NCBI GenBank assembly: GCA_034670405.1
Contig: JAXDDX010000073.1
Location: 1,531,001-1,595,000 of the forward strand
Source of the DNA: Hoplostethus atlanticus
Taxonomy: Eukaryota > Chordata > Actinopteri > Trachichthyiformes > Trachichthyidae
Direction: 5' to 3'
DNA: 64,000 nucleotides
Within the stretch, counting starts at the first letter, position 1. Every line of letters begins with the position of its first letter. The notes beneath the pieces were generated by a model. That model was given only the letters and a program-made list of their open reading frames with translations. It was not told the origin of the DNA and searched no databases. This document shows positions 12,841 through 24,617 of this stretch, piece by piece. Both the position numbers and the translations under genes were made by a program.

Positions 12841-15800
12841 CCCCCCCTCCAGTATTTGTCCCTCACAAAGTGCACCGCATCATCGGTGTCCTTCAACCAG
12901 AATCCTTCCACAGATTCAACTTTCTAGGAAATTATTAAAAAAAACGGATTGATTTTTTAAGTTATACATATATTCTACAATGCATTTGCACTGGTTTGGC
13001 TTGAAATATGTTCTACACCGTAAAGAAATAACCCTTTGAATAAGACAAAGTATAGTATGGGAACGCTACATGAAAGAGGCAGGTGAACATCAGTGTATGT
13101 ACAGAGACTGTTTTTTGGGTTTCTGTCGCCTGTACTCTGTACCCGGTTGTACCAGCTGAGTAGTTTCCGCCAAGGCTGTCAACCCACTTCACTCTCAACC
13201 TTTTTGTTGTTTATCCACTGCATGATCAGCTGCCTACGAAACAGGATGCAGTGATTTCCGTGTGCACGACAGGGACATGAGCGCAGTGACAGCCCCCTCA
13301 GTGGTCCTTCTCACTGTCACGAGGGCGAGGTCTCTGTCAGAGGCCACCTGGCTTCCCTCTGGGGACATAATTTATGATGCTAATGAAATGTGATGCATGC
13401 ATAGGCCGTCGGAAAGCCAGTGATGAATTCCCTTGACTGAGATAGTCATCCATCACAGGGCCCCCCCCCCCCTTCCCCTCCCCTGCAAGCCTTACAGGAG
13501 GCCCAAGCCTGTTCTCCTCTGATTAATAGTGGGACTGATGCATCACCCAGATTATCTCTTGTGATTGTGTCATCTCTTTGTTATGGCCACTGCAGGCTTT
13601 CTCCGATTAGATCATGGACTCGGGGCTCTTTTTCTAATACAAAGGCATTGTGAGAAACATTTGACTTTGCCTAAAGAGGAATTAAATCATGGAGCAGAAG
13701 AGCACATTCCCTGCCGCACCGCGACACCGTTCTGCAGAGCAGAAGCTGCAGCAGCCTCGTCTGTTACTATTCCCATATTACTCAACCTTGCTTATTTTCC
13801 ATTAGAGAAAAGTTTAGTTACATGCCAATTACGCCAGATAAGTACCATTGTTTAAATGCAGATTGGGCCCATTTATTTCCCTCAAAGGCAGAACATTTAA
13901 ACAGACAGTGGGGATTTTTGCAATTACATTTATCTGAGAATGTCCGTCGCTTTTGTACACCGAAAAGTAATTTTGCTCGACAGAGATTTGCGGCTACTGC
14001 TACAGCTGTTGAATTTAAGCAGTCTTTTAGGCGTGTTTATTAAACCTGGCAGTGTTTTTCTGTCTGAAAGAAGTTTACCCTCCAGAATGGTCCCTTAATA
14101 AAGGTGATTCAAATAAATGCAAATGCTCTCTCTCTCTCTCGCTCGCTCTCTCGCTCTGTGTGTGTGTGTGTGTAGACAAATTTCATGCAGGAAACTAATG
14201 CAACCAAATGTACCAAAGTATTTATTTAAGGTATTATTGATGCAGAGGGAAAATAGTAGTAGTTACATTCACTTCACTGTCTTAACTCTAGATGTGAGGT
14301 GACTCTGATGCATTACTGCAACATGATGCTATTTTTTTCCATGTCACTCACCGTTTTTCACGCCACTTGTTTGTTTTCCTGCCTGTGATGTTTGATGTTA
14401 GGCCTGGGTTAGAAGACACTTTAACCCGCTGCACCGCCGAGATGGCCATTTTAACTTTGTCAACCTTTTCCTCGTGTGCCTGCGACCACGTGCCTGCACG
14501 CCGGCTGCATTCGGATGAGTGTTTGTGTAATTGGATCAGAGCGGTGAACTAGTTAGACGACAGTTTGAACATCCTTCTCCTCATATCAGTGGTTATGGTT
14601 ATCCAAGCGGTTGCTGTTCCAGTTCCCTCAGCACACAGCGGTGTCTGAAGTGAGTCTGCATGAAACAACCCTGCTAATACTCTCCCCACCACCACCACCC
14701 TCCCACCCCCGCCGCTGTCATCTCCAATAGCTCTCCGCCGCGCCATGATGAAGTGTCGGGCCCTGCCCCTGTTGCCCTCGCCTCATACATGCAGACTGGT
14801 GAACCAGCAGAGCAGAGAAAACAGGCACAGCTGGTATGAGACATGAGGCAACACATTTCTACACCCACAGCGGATGACGCGTTACCGGGCCCCACACACC
14901 ATAAAAAGCAAAACCGCTTCGAAATGAATTAGCCGCAGTCGGAGCGGTAATGAGTCTGAAAGTGCCGGGGATTGACTTTGTTTGATTTAGAGAAAGCGAA
15001 GGAACAGAGAGAGTTAAAAGGAGAGGAGGGGGAACCAGTTGACAAGTACCTGTGTTTACTCCTCACCACTCTGGCGTTCGTGCTGGTCTTGAAACATCAG
15101 CCATTTCTCGTCTTGTACTCGCGTATCTCAACTTTCTTATCTTGAAAACCCCTCTTTCTTCTTTACCTACGCTAATATTGTTTCTGAAGATAGAAGGACC
15201 TTGAGGCTGACACTAATTAAAGACAGCGAGAGAAGGAAACAAAACCACACATTCTCTTGTAAACACATTTTAATGAATTCCAGTGGAAATGAGACGTGAA
15301 AGGGAAGAAAAAAAACAACAACAACTCATCGTTAATTACTCTAAGTTTCTCCTCACTTTGAGGATCTTGCTTGTCGATAATGTAGCATTTTCTGCCCTGG
15401 TGCAGAGAAAGAAGAGAAATTAACAGAGGGGCTGTGATTACCGATGTTATGGTTGGAATCAAAGAAAGGGCTTGGCACAGGAAATCAATTCCATCTTATT
15501 ATTTTTGGGTTTGGAAGTAGAAGAGACTCTCTAGGCTGTGTAGAAGGGAATAACAACTCAGTCGTTGGGCTTATGTTGGATAAAAGGGCTGGATAGTGAG
15601 AGCATGTAAATGATATGTGAACTTGCAAGCTGTGTTAATCAGGAGATATATTTCAGGTCTGTTATTTTACTGCTATACTTCATCCGGCGTGCACCAGTCT
15701 CGGCTCTGTCAGACGTGGCTGTTTCCTCCAGCGCTCCCGGGCTCCCAGCGGAGGGGTCATGCTGTCTGTCAGGCAGCCCGCTATTCAGAAAATGTACATT

Positions 15801-16805
15801 TTTTGCTGTGTGGGTGCTTACATGGAGATTTTACTCACAATGACTTGTGGCATAACTCCATTTTCCAGCAGCCAGCCACAGTCTGTCACCCTGTGCAGAA
15901 AGGGAACTGTAAATGTGAGAAGTATGTTCCTTGCTGACACGTACATACCCACTCCAGATATGAATAGCTGTTACAAAACGCTCTATTTAACATTTATTTT
16001 TCCAGCTTACACAACCAACTTTATTCCCTGTCCCCATCTTCCCACCTGCCAGTATTTCTCACTGCAGCCCCAGCTGTAATGTAATAATTGTGGCCAGTTA
16101 TTATGTGTGTGTGAACACGTACATGCTTGTTCTTCAAGACATTATTAGTTTTTTTTTCTGCACAGAGTCATTTTGTTCTGTGCAATGAGTGAGAGAGAGA
16201 GCTGTTGCCACTTGGCCCCGTCATGCCAACGCAACACAGGCGTCGCTTTTGTTGCAGGCCTTGCAGGAGAGTACCCACTCATCGCTCTCTCATTCAGCAG
16301 CTCCCGTGTCACTGGCACAGCGGGGGTGGAGCCAGTGTGAAACCAGCCAGAACAGCTGCCAGGCCAGAGGGCCCTCAGGGGACCTAGCGGTGGCCTGACA
16401 ACGAGTCATCACAACAAGCAATAACATGAGCGCAGCACATAACTAACGTCCACAATGTGTCAAAATATTCTCTTTCACACCCCATTTGCACTTACTGTTT
16501 TCCTTCACGGTCTGTGTCCTGTGGTGTAGAGCCGCTGAGGGTCAGGGGGTCATGGGAGGTGTGTAATGGAAACATATCTCTGAGGCTGAACCTACGAGGC
16601 TTAGGGGGGGGGGGTGTAATGCCACATTGCAGAGTACCTGCGTCCAGAAATCCACTCAAAGCTAGGCAGCTAGCCCTCATGTGGTCAGTGTGATTACACT
16701 AATACGATTAGCCCTTGCTTTTTTCATCCTGTCTGGATTACAATAATGGACAGCTGAGTAGAGGGAAACATATTTCAGACCTGGTGATTGAAGAGATTAC
16801 CAGCA

Positions 16806-16806
<1 letters not shown>
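12841..16806. other. Non-coding, no gene seen; scattered simple repeats
   Basis: A C run lies at about 13460-13471 and a CT/GT compound tract at 14125-14174. Sequence around 13300-13450 and 13500-13870 is moderately GC-balanced, repeat-free and contains several GATTA/TAAT motifs, which could be regulatory, but conservation is unknown. No exon found. Confidence 0.5.
14125..14174. repeat. Compound (CT)n/(GT)n microsatellite
   Basis: CTCT runs interrupted by CGCT, passing directly into a TG run. Confidence 0.9.

Positions 16807-16839
<33 letters not shown>
16807..16839. repeat. (CA)n microsatellite
   Basis: Sixteen CA units. It is followed 70 bases later by a longer CA tract in the same orientation. 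Confidence 0.95.
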
Positions 16840-16841
<2 letters not shown>

Positions 16842-16908
16842 GGGTAAGTTGGCCAATGTTGGTGTAGTGCTTGAAGGGAGTACTTGTGGAGTAGTGTATG
16901 CTGCTCCG

Positions 16909-16909
<1 letters not shown>

Positions 16910-16967
<58 letters not shown>
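16910..16967. repeat. (CA)n microsatellite, long
   Basis: Nearly thirty uninterrupted CA units, the longest dinucleotide CA run in the window. Antisense ORFs reading CVCVCV over it are artefacts. Confidence 0.95.
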
Positions 16968-16968
<1 letters not shown>

Positions 16969-17567
16969 CCTGTACGATTTAATCCCGCCCTTGCCCCGGT
17001 TGTTTGACCAGCGGTGTCAAACCCTGCGCTCACCTCCCATCCCTCTCATCCTCCCAAAGCGGCGGAGCACAATGCTACTGATTATTGACTCGGCGTGTGG
17101 TGAAGAGGAAGTGGCGGTGTGTGGAGTTCTAGACAACACCAACAGCACATGTGGGGTATAACGCCTGCGTGTCGGTGGCCCAGTGTGCCGAGCCATAACG
17201 CTCACCTTTTAATAAGCAGCGGCCTGCAGGGAGCCCTGGGCTTATTCATCCTCCAGTAGCTTTCTGCTGAACACAAGGCGCTCTGGTGGGTGCAGCCCAG
17301 TCAGCTGTGGGCTTCCCCCCCGGTCCAAGGACACAACAGGACTGGCCTGGCTGGAGCAGGATGTTGAGGCTGACTGGATTGCACAGGGTAACGGCTGTGA
17401 GGGGCGCGGTAGTGGGAGGGTCTGAGTGTGTGTGTGTGCTGGTTTTTATGTGTGTTCATTCATGTATACCACCTCTGTCTGGATTTGACACCCTAGACTG
17501 GCTCTAGTTCAGTTTATGGTACAGTGACGGCAGCTATGCATTTGTACCAGTGTTATAGATGCATCAG

Positions 17568-18040
17568 TGGCTGCGTTTACACACACAGAGTAACCCGGCT
17601 ACTGGCCAGACTCTGTTTGAGGTCTTAGGTTGAGCTGTTCACATGCACCTTGGATACCCTGAGGTTGAGTGTCCCTGTTGCACTGAAGAAACCTGGTAAC
17701 AGAATATTCCTTTCTACAGATGGAGCAGTCCACCAGAAGAAAAGTAGGAAAAGGTTTCGACCACCAGCTTCCCTCTTTGACTTTACTACTAATACAGGGG
17801 AATCAAATGTAATACTGCTCACCACCATGGTTTTGTTGACATCAAAATGTACCCATAATGCAGTGCTAGTGTGAGTATGAGCAGACGGCGAAAACCAAAA
17901 GTGAAAGGTGGGAGATGTTTACATGCCACAGTGACCTGTTTAATATCGAAGCAAGCCAGGCATCCTAACCGGGTTTCTCATAACGGGAGTACAAGCTAAC
18001 TCTATTCTACCAGGGTTGAGTAACCAGGTTAGGAACGGAC
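17568..18040. mobile_element. Candidate decayed non-autonomous DNA element
   Basis: The left end reads GGCTGCGTTTACACACACAG then AGTAACCCGGCTACTGG. The right part has TTTACATGCC, AACCGGGTTTCTCATAACGG and GGGTTGAGTAACCAGG. The mix of GTTTACA(TGCA) and (G)TAACC(CGG) motifs in both orientations is typical of a class of fish short DNA transposons. Related wording recurs at 19130-19290. The core CAGACGGCGAAAACCAAAAG at 17882-17901 recurs at 21303-21323. Ends and superfamily are uncertain. Confidence 0.4.
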
Positions 18041-19130
18041 TTCTCCCAGTTGTCTTGTTGTAGTGAAGGACTAGTGTGTGTTTTAGGTTTCTCAACATAT
18101 CCCCTCGGTGCCAGATAACTAACTGCCTGCCAGATCAGCCTGCCCCCTCCATCTCTCTGCTTCTATCCTCTCGTCTTTAGCCCCGGGCAACACCTCTCTC
18201 CTAAGACGTGGATGTGACTGAAAGTATACTTGTGTGGAACGACTGATGGAGCTTTAGCAACACAGCAGATACAGAGTAAAAAAGCAGCTTGTCACACCAA
18301 GTACTTCTTCCTCTCGACTGGCAGGATTCGCTATCGCAAGTCTTTGTCTTCATATCTGAAGGAAAGGCGGCTTTTGTCAAACACCCGGGAAAAGGTTACG
18401 GGGATGCTGCGGTCTCATTTCTCCTTGGCGATATGCAAGAAATCAAATTTCATGACCTAACGTAATTGTGATTATCTGCTACAGGATCTAACAGATGTGC
18501 AGATGTGCTGTACAGCATGCTGACAGAGCAGAGTCCATCGCCCCTTTATCCTGTCTTTTATCCTCCTGTCTCTCTTTATTAAACTGTGTGCGGCTAGCGC
18601 GGTGCTTTCCACTTCCATCTAGACTAAAACTTGTTATATAAAAGATGTTCTTTTACATTCTCCCTAAGGCCCGATTCTTCTCTACAGAGGTTATTAGCAA
18701 GGATAAAGCACTACCAGGATAAATCCAGCCCCGCCATGACTTATAGGCCATAATCCTCCACTTATGCATTGACAAGCCATTCCAAATACACACAGAACGT
18801 ATCTTGGCTCTCTCTCTCTCACACACGCCGGGATGGAGGATGGAGGAAATTGGACTGAATTTTCCTCTGCCTTTATCCTCTATTCTCCTCTATCAAGTGT
18901 GCTTTATCCTCGACAGGCTCTGGCGTGCTGTCCTGTTACTTTTGTGGCTGAAATTAGATTAGTTTCTTATCAGATGGAGCTTATCCCCCATTGAGTTTCA
19001 CCTTCTGTGTAGGTGGTGTCAGGGTTGAGGCAGCAAAGCTTACCCAGCCGCTAAGAATACTCCAGAGAAGGGTCTGAATTGGCCTATCAGCGGAGGGATA
19101 GGGCAGCCGGGGGAGCATGCACTATAGATT
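18041..19130. other. Non-coding, no gene seen
   Basis: No credible ORF and no tandem tract of note apart from a short TC/CA run at about 18810-18826. Confidence 0.5.
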
Positions 19131-19330
19131 TTCACTGACTGCATTTACATACAGCCTTCCTTTTTAATAGGAGTGACTGAGCCCCACTCCAGATGAAACA
19201 ATGTCATATAAACACTTCGGTTGGACTGGAATAACCCAGTCTGCATCGACCGGGTTGACATTTCATTTTGATGTGTCCATACACTGCAGGATCAGAGAGA
19301 GCCTTGGTTTTTGAAGGTCTTGTTGCAGTC
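19130..19330. repeat. Possible relative of the 17.6-kb element
   Basis: It shares CTGCATTTACATACAG, GGAATAACCCAGTCTGC and GACCGGGTTGACAT style motifs with the element at 17568-18040. The similarity is motif level only. Confidence 0.25.
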
Positions 19331-20007
19331 TTTTCTCATGTGCCCGTGGGTCTTATCCAAAATGTGTCCGAGCTGAAAGAGAAAGGGAGTTGAAGTATTG
19401 TCTGGGTGGACACCAGATGGAGAGATAACTGTCTATTACATTTTGAAACACACTCTCAAAAGACTCTCGACAAAGGTGAAATAGACAGAACTGAACTCAT
19501 ACATGAGAAAGGAGACAATGGAGACATGAACACAACTTCAAGGGTACCTTGAACGATATCAAGGGTGAGGACAAATGGGGTCTTTGAGCATCTGTATTAT
19601 CACGTTAGCTATCTAGCTAAGTGTAATCGTGCTGATTATGCTGTATAGCCCCTGTTGACTTTGATAGATGAACGCTTTAAGACAGCAGTTACTCTCCACT
19701 TCACTGGATCTCAGTGCTATTCTTCTGATACTAGTTACCACGCCACACTACTGTCACTGCAATACACCAAAGGTCTGCGTTCGTACTGTGGAGTCGCGAA
19801 GAATCCCGTCAGAGAAAGCCTGGGTGACATAATAAGGAGGCTTTGCTTGGATTAGACAACCACAGAGCGGTCTCAGCCCTGCTGACATCACTCGGTTTGT
19901 TTACACCAGCACGGCTTACTGTAACTCCACTGGCTTAAAGGTCCTTATTCCATGGTCAGTATCCAATGGCACAAGACTGCACAGCCAAACATGATCGTGT
20001 TTATGCT

Positions 20008-20341
20008 CATTCATTCATTCGTTCATTCATTCATGCATTCATTCATGCATTCATTCATTCTTGCATTCGTTCATTCATTCATTCTTGCATTCATTCGTTC
20101 ATTCTTGCATTCATTCGTTCATTCTTGCATTCATTCGTTCGTTCATTCATGCATTCATTCATTCGTTCATTCATTCATGCATTAATTCATTCTTGCATTC
20201 ATTCGTTCATTCATTCATTATTGCATTCGTTCATTCATTCATTCATTTATTCATTCATTCATTATTGCATTCGTTCATTCATTCATTCATTCATGCATTC
20301 ATTCATTCATTCATGCATGCATTCATTCATGCATTGCATTC
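20008..20341. repeat. (ATTC)n-type tetranucleotide array with higher-order variants
   Basis: About 330 bases of CATT/ATTC units with regularly spaced variant units (GTTC, TTGC, ATGC). Two or three plain units are followed by a TGCATTC variant, giving a loose higher-order pattern of roughly 20-30 bases. All three frames are open because no frame of the unit makes a stop, which yields artefactual HSFIHSF proteins. Confidence 0.95.
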
Positions 20342-23041
20342 AACCTATATTGACACAGAGAGGATACAGTTTACACTTAACATGAGTCCCATTTTAAAAC
20401 ACATTCATGACACCTGAACAAGAGAAATAAAACAAAAGATTTTATGACTAATCCAAAAGTTAAAAGGGAGATTTCTGGTTCTGCTCATGTTGTGAATGTT
20501 TGATGAATAAACAGCACCTTTCCATTTCTATGTAACCAATGTCTATATGAAATCTATAAGAGTAGGTACACTCCATCAGTTGCATGTAGATCTGAATTTA
20601 TAGATCTACAGGTTAAAGTTATTAATTGATACTGTATATCATGAGGTCATTGACTAGACTATGTTGCTTTGCAGTTAGCTAGTAGGGTCTGGTGGTATCA
20701 TGCTGTGATTGGGTGTATTCCTTAATATTGGCAGAGAGACGCTCTGAGCAATATTCAGTCAATAGATTTTCTCTTTTTTTAAAACGCTGTTCCAGAAAAT
20801 GTGGACGTTCAACAGCAGTGATTAACAGCACAAGCTATGTGCAGTGATAGCAGCCTGCTGAACCACTTTGCGTCAAGACCAACACTGGGATGGAGGCCTG
20901 AAAGAAAAAAGGTGCACTTGCTTCCCTGAGCTTTTCTCTGACCCAATTAGATTACTTAAATCCATTTTCAGTCTTTTAGTAGTCCTGAGTCGTTAGAGTA
21001 CGCATGCAGGATAAAAAAAAAAAAAAAGAGTCCATCTCTGAACGTTGCTGTTGTAAGATAGGTAGATGGTTTGAGAGGTTCAAAGACCGGCTAATGGCTC
21101 ACACTCCTGGGATGTGAATGTCTCAAGCTATAAAGTTGTAGTGGGTATATGCTAGCTCTGACGTTGTCTAGAGACATTGGAGGAAGATGGAGGAGAGTAT
21201 GGATGTCAGCCAGTCAACGCAGAGGTGTGTCTGAGTGGCCAGCACATAAAGCTATTTGACTGAGCAAATAACGAACAGTAGAATTGGACATAGTAATTGA
21301 CATCAGACGGTGAAAACCAAAAGAACGGCACTCTCCGTGCATGTAAACATAACCACTGATGTTATCCCACCTCTAATGTTCTCAGTCACTCAAGTGTATC
21401 CTATATATATTTTTTCGTTTACAGCGGTAGCATTCTCCAATCTTCACTTCCCACTTTCCAACACTAAAGTTTAGCTCTCCTCCACCATTAGGACTGGCAG
21501 CACCCACAGTAAACCAAAGAGACCCTCCTGAGAAATAATAAAACGGATAAAAATGGATTGCTGTGATAAAATTTAAAGTTCTCTCCAGAAAATCTATTGC
21601 TCTAATGGACAGCTGTGAGAAACATGCTGCTCTGAGAAACAATAAACATAGAGAGGAGCACACACCCATTTTCTCCTACCCAGGATGACTGAGGACAGAT
21701 GGTGGTGCAAGGACAGTTACTGAAAATAGAGATGCATGCTGCTGATGCAGAGATACAGATGTAAGTGATCATGTATCAAGAGTCCAGCTACTGTGAGGAT
21801 GAGGCAATTGTCTTCACTTTAGTCAGATGACCTTTACACCAATACTTGGACTCCACTCCTTTAAAGCGATATTTCACTTTATGAAACACTTTTTAACATG
21901 CACACAGCAACCCTTGATTAGTAGTCCCCAGGCACCAATGACCTCTGGACTTATTTTCTCATTCTCTTTATCAATAATTAGAAACAGGAAAAACTTCTGG
22001 AAGAGCTTAGACTACACAGACACACACACAAAAAAAACATTACCAGGATTCCAGCGCCATAGAAATTTGGCTTTGAATACGAGTGATACTAGAAAATATT
22101 CTACTAAAGTGAAATATTTCTTTAAAAACGAATACAAAAAGCCATATATGTTGGAAATGCTAGGTGCTAAATCAAATGCTATTTGTTTTAATGCATTTCT
22201 AATCATTTTTATTGATTTTTTTGAACACTGGTGCCATGTAGTATTGTAAATCTGTTAATCATAAGGAATATAATAGAAATAATAACACATAACAATTATA
22301 ATGACACAGTAACATTATCGGATCCGGATGTTGCTGTACATTTCTTAAAGATACATAGCATGCTGGCAGAGCTACACACACACTCGTAGATACACACACA
22401 CTCACACACATGCCCTCGGTGGCTGATTAATAGGAGCACAGCCCAAGGCATTTACCACCACTCCATTATTCAATTTGATTATCTGGAGGAAATGTTGGAG
22501 TATTAGAGCTTTTAATGACTTTGGCAAGCCCTCGTGTATTACTTGCTGATGAGGACGGTTTTAATCATTGCGCCGCGCTAACTCTGTCCAGAATCACAGC
22601 AGCATATTAATGCAATGTGTTGAAAACGATGCACAAACACAGGTTAAGGGGCCTCGTAAGCAGAAAAAGAGCAACATGGGGATGCTACCAAATTAAAATA
22701 CATGATTAATAACCCCGATACTGAGGAGGAGCTAGGAATTTGTTCTGGGGAAAATGATATAATTATGTAAAGGTAAATAAACTGCAAAACACACTGACAC
22801 TGGATGCGCAGATCATTTCCAGTTCCCAAAGTGTGGTCATGTACAAAATTTGCAAAAACACACACTATGTTTGATGAAGGACAATCACTGAAACAAGCAA
22901 CAAAAAGTATGCTTTGTGACTTTGCATGGGTATAGGATAGAGTAAAAATATTTCCCTCTGTTCCTTTTTATCAGTATTTCTCTCACAGCGTATTACTGTA
23001 TCTGAGAGCTACAATGGGAGTGGTGAGAGAGTGACTAGTTC

Positions 23042-23044
<3 letters not shown>
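20342..23044. other. Non-coding, no gene seen
   Basis: An A run lies at about 21012-21026. The core motif CATCAGACGGTGAAAACC followed by AAAAG is at 21301-21323. A repeat-free, TAAT-bearing block spans about 22400-22620. No exon is supported. Confidence 0.5.

Positions 23045-23117
<73 letters not shown>
23045..23117. repeat. (TC)n microsatellite, 73 bases
   Basis: About 36 uninterrupted TC units, the longest pure homopurine/homopyrimidine mirror repeat in the window and so a potential triplex (H-DNA) former. Confidence 0.97.
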
Positions 23118-23120
<3 letters not shown>

Positions 23121-24085
23121 GTGCTGATATGCATAGTGTGTGTATTCATGCGTGCAACTGTACATACCGGTGTATGTTCATGAACCATATGTGCACGGTT
23201 GTGTATGTTATGTGTGTGTGTGTGTTGAACTCATAGGTTTGGACACATACAGTGTGTTTATGACCTTACATGGACCGTGTGAGTCATGTTTGCTGCATTA
23301 TTAATAGTACAATACATATTTTTACTAGAATAAAGATCAGCAGTACAGTCACAAATAATATTACGTACCCTGTGATCTTTTTAAGCACCGTATTTATGCA
23401 GCAGTATAAAGTGAAAGTGGGTGTAAAATTATCCACTTCTAAGGGGGTTGGGCATTTGTATAGCCTAAAGGGAACGCCAACATTCTGGATAATGAATTGT
23501 TAGTTATTACTTTTGGTGTCAAAAAAATGTTATGATCTTTTTCATTTGCCGGACCCACAGAAGAGCCTGTCTTCGCCGCCTGCTGTAAAATCCTGGTTAG
23601 CTGCCAAATGTCTACAAACAGAGGAATCGGCACTAATGAGCCCAGGGTCACTGGGCTGGGTGTAATATCTGCTGTAAGAGGAGAAGTCGGATACAAACTT
23701 TACTTTTTAATATAGTTCCATTAAAACCAGAATTTCTTCCAGTGGGAATCATTCTCCGGACTTTGTCGCTGTGTGTGCGATGCTCTCTATTGAACTACAC
23801 AGGACCCATTGAGATTCATAGTACATAGGAGCATAACAGTGTGTTTTTATGCTATGCCAAAAAGAACACAAATCACATTAGTTTGCAAAACTGTGCATTG
23901 CTGCAAGATTACCAGTTCAAATAACCATGACCGTGTGTGTTTAATACATTTGTTGTTTCCAACCGTTTGGCTAAGATGCGGCGGTGTGATGTGCAGTGAG
24001 TTCAGTGGCCTTCAGGTTTTGCCCAAATGGAAAGTTGTTGAGCAAAATTACTACATTGGCTTTGTGTCATTCCACTATTGCAGGA

Positions 24086-24442
24086 GAGGTAGCAGGTCTC
24101 CTACTCTCTACTCTACAACATCAGGAGGATTCATTCCTCACTGACGAGACGGTGCAAGTGCTCATCCAGGCTCTTGTCATCTCCCGCCTGGACTACTGCA
24201 ACCCTTCTTCTTAGCTCTTGTTTATTTGCTTCACTTATTTGTCTTATTTGTTTAAATAAAAAGTAGGTAGCTAACTTATTGCACTTTTACTTTAGCACTG
24301 GTTATGCTCTTAGATGCTTGTTTAGGAAGGAAATGCACTTATGATTTCTGGTGACTAGTAGTTCTCTTGCCTACCTATGTTGAATGCACTTATTGTAAGT
24401 CGCTTTGGATAAAAGCGTCTGCTAAATGCCTGTAATGTAATG
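24086..24442 (+). mobile_element. L2-like LINE remnant, RT fragment joined to 3' tail
   Basis: Positions 24137-24213 encode LTDETVQVLIQALVISRLDY followed by CNP, the conserved block of L2/CR1-type reverse transcriptase. This is followed, after a missing segment, by a 3' tail ending GTAAGTCGCTTTGGATAAAA then GCGTCTGCTAAATG and TGTAATG units. That tail is shared by fish L2 LINEs and their SINE partners. The copy is 5' truncated and internally deleted and cannot move on its own. Confidence 0.8.
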
Positions 24443-24586
24443 TCTCCTTGTGACTCAGGAAGTAACCAGTCAACCTCCTCCTGGTAACTGTGACTGTGTC
24501 ATTCCACTTTGCGTTGACAATTGTGGACATGGACTGTGCAGAATTGAGTGCAACTCAATTACATGTTGTACACTTGGCGCTTAACA

Positions 24587-24613
<27 letters not shown>
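24587..24613. repeat. Poly(T) tract
   Basis: Twenty-seven T in a row. It may be the reverse complement of a poly(A) tail of a retroposed sequence, but no insert was recognised beside it. Confidence 0.9.

Positions 24614-24617
<4 letters not shown>

Noticed and set aside
16738-17033. Cysteine-valine rich small proteins on the minus strand
   Set aside because: CVCVCV runs are the translation of (CA)n/(GT)n tracts.
20008-20341. CRISPR-like periodic repeats
   Set aside because: Units are four bases with variants, there are no unique spacers, and the genome is eukaryotic.
19966-20417. Long HSFIHSF-repeat proteins in three frames
   Set aside because: Translation of the ATTC array; no frame of the unit contains a stop.
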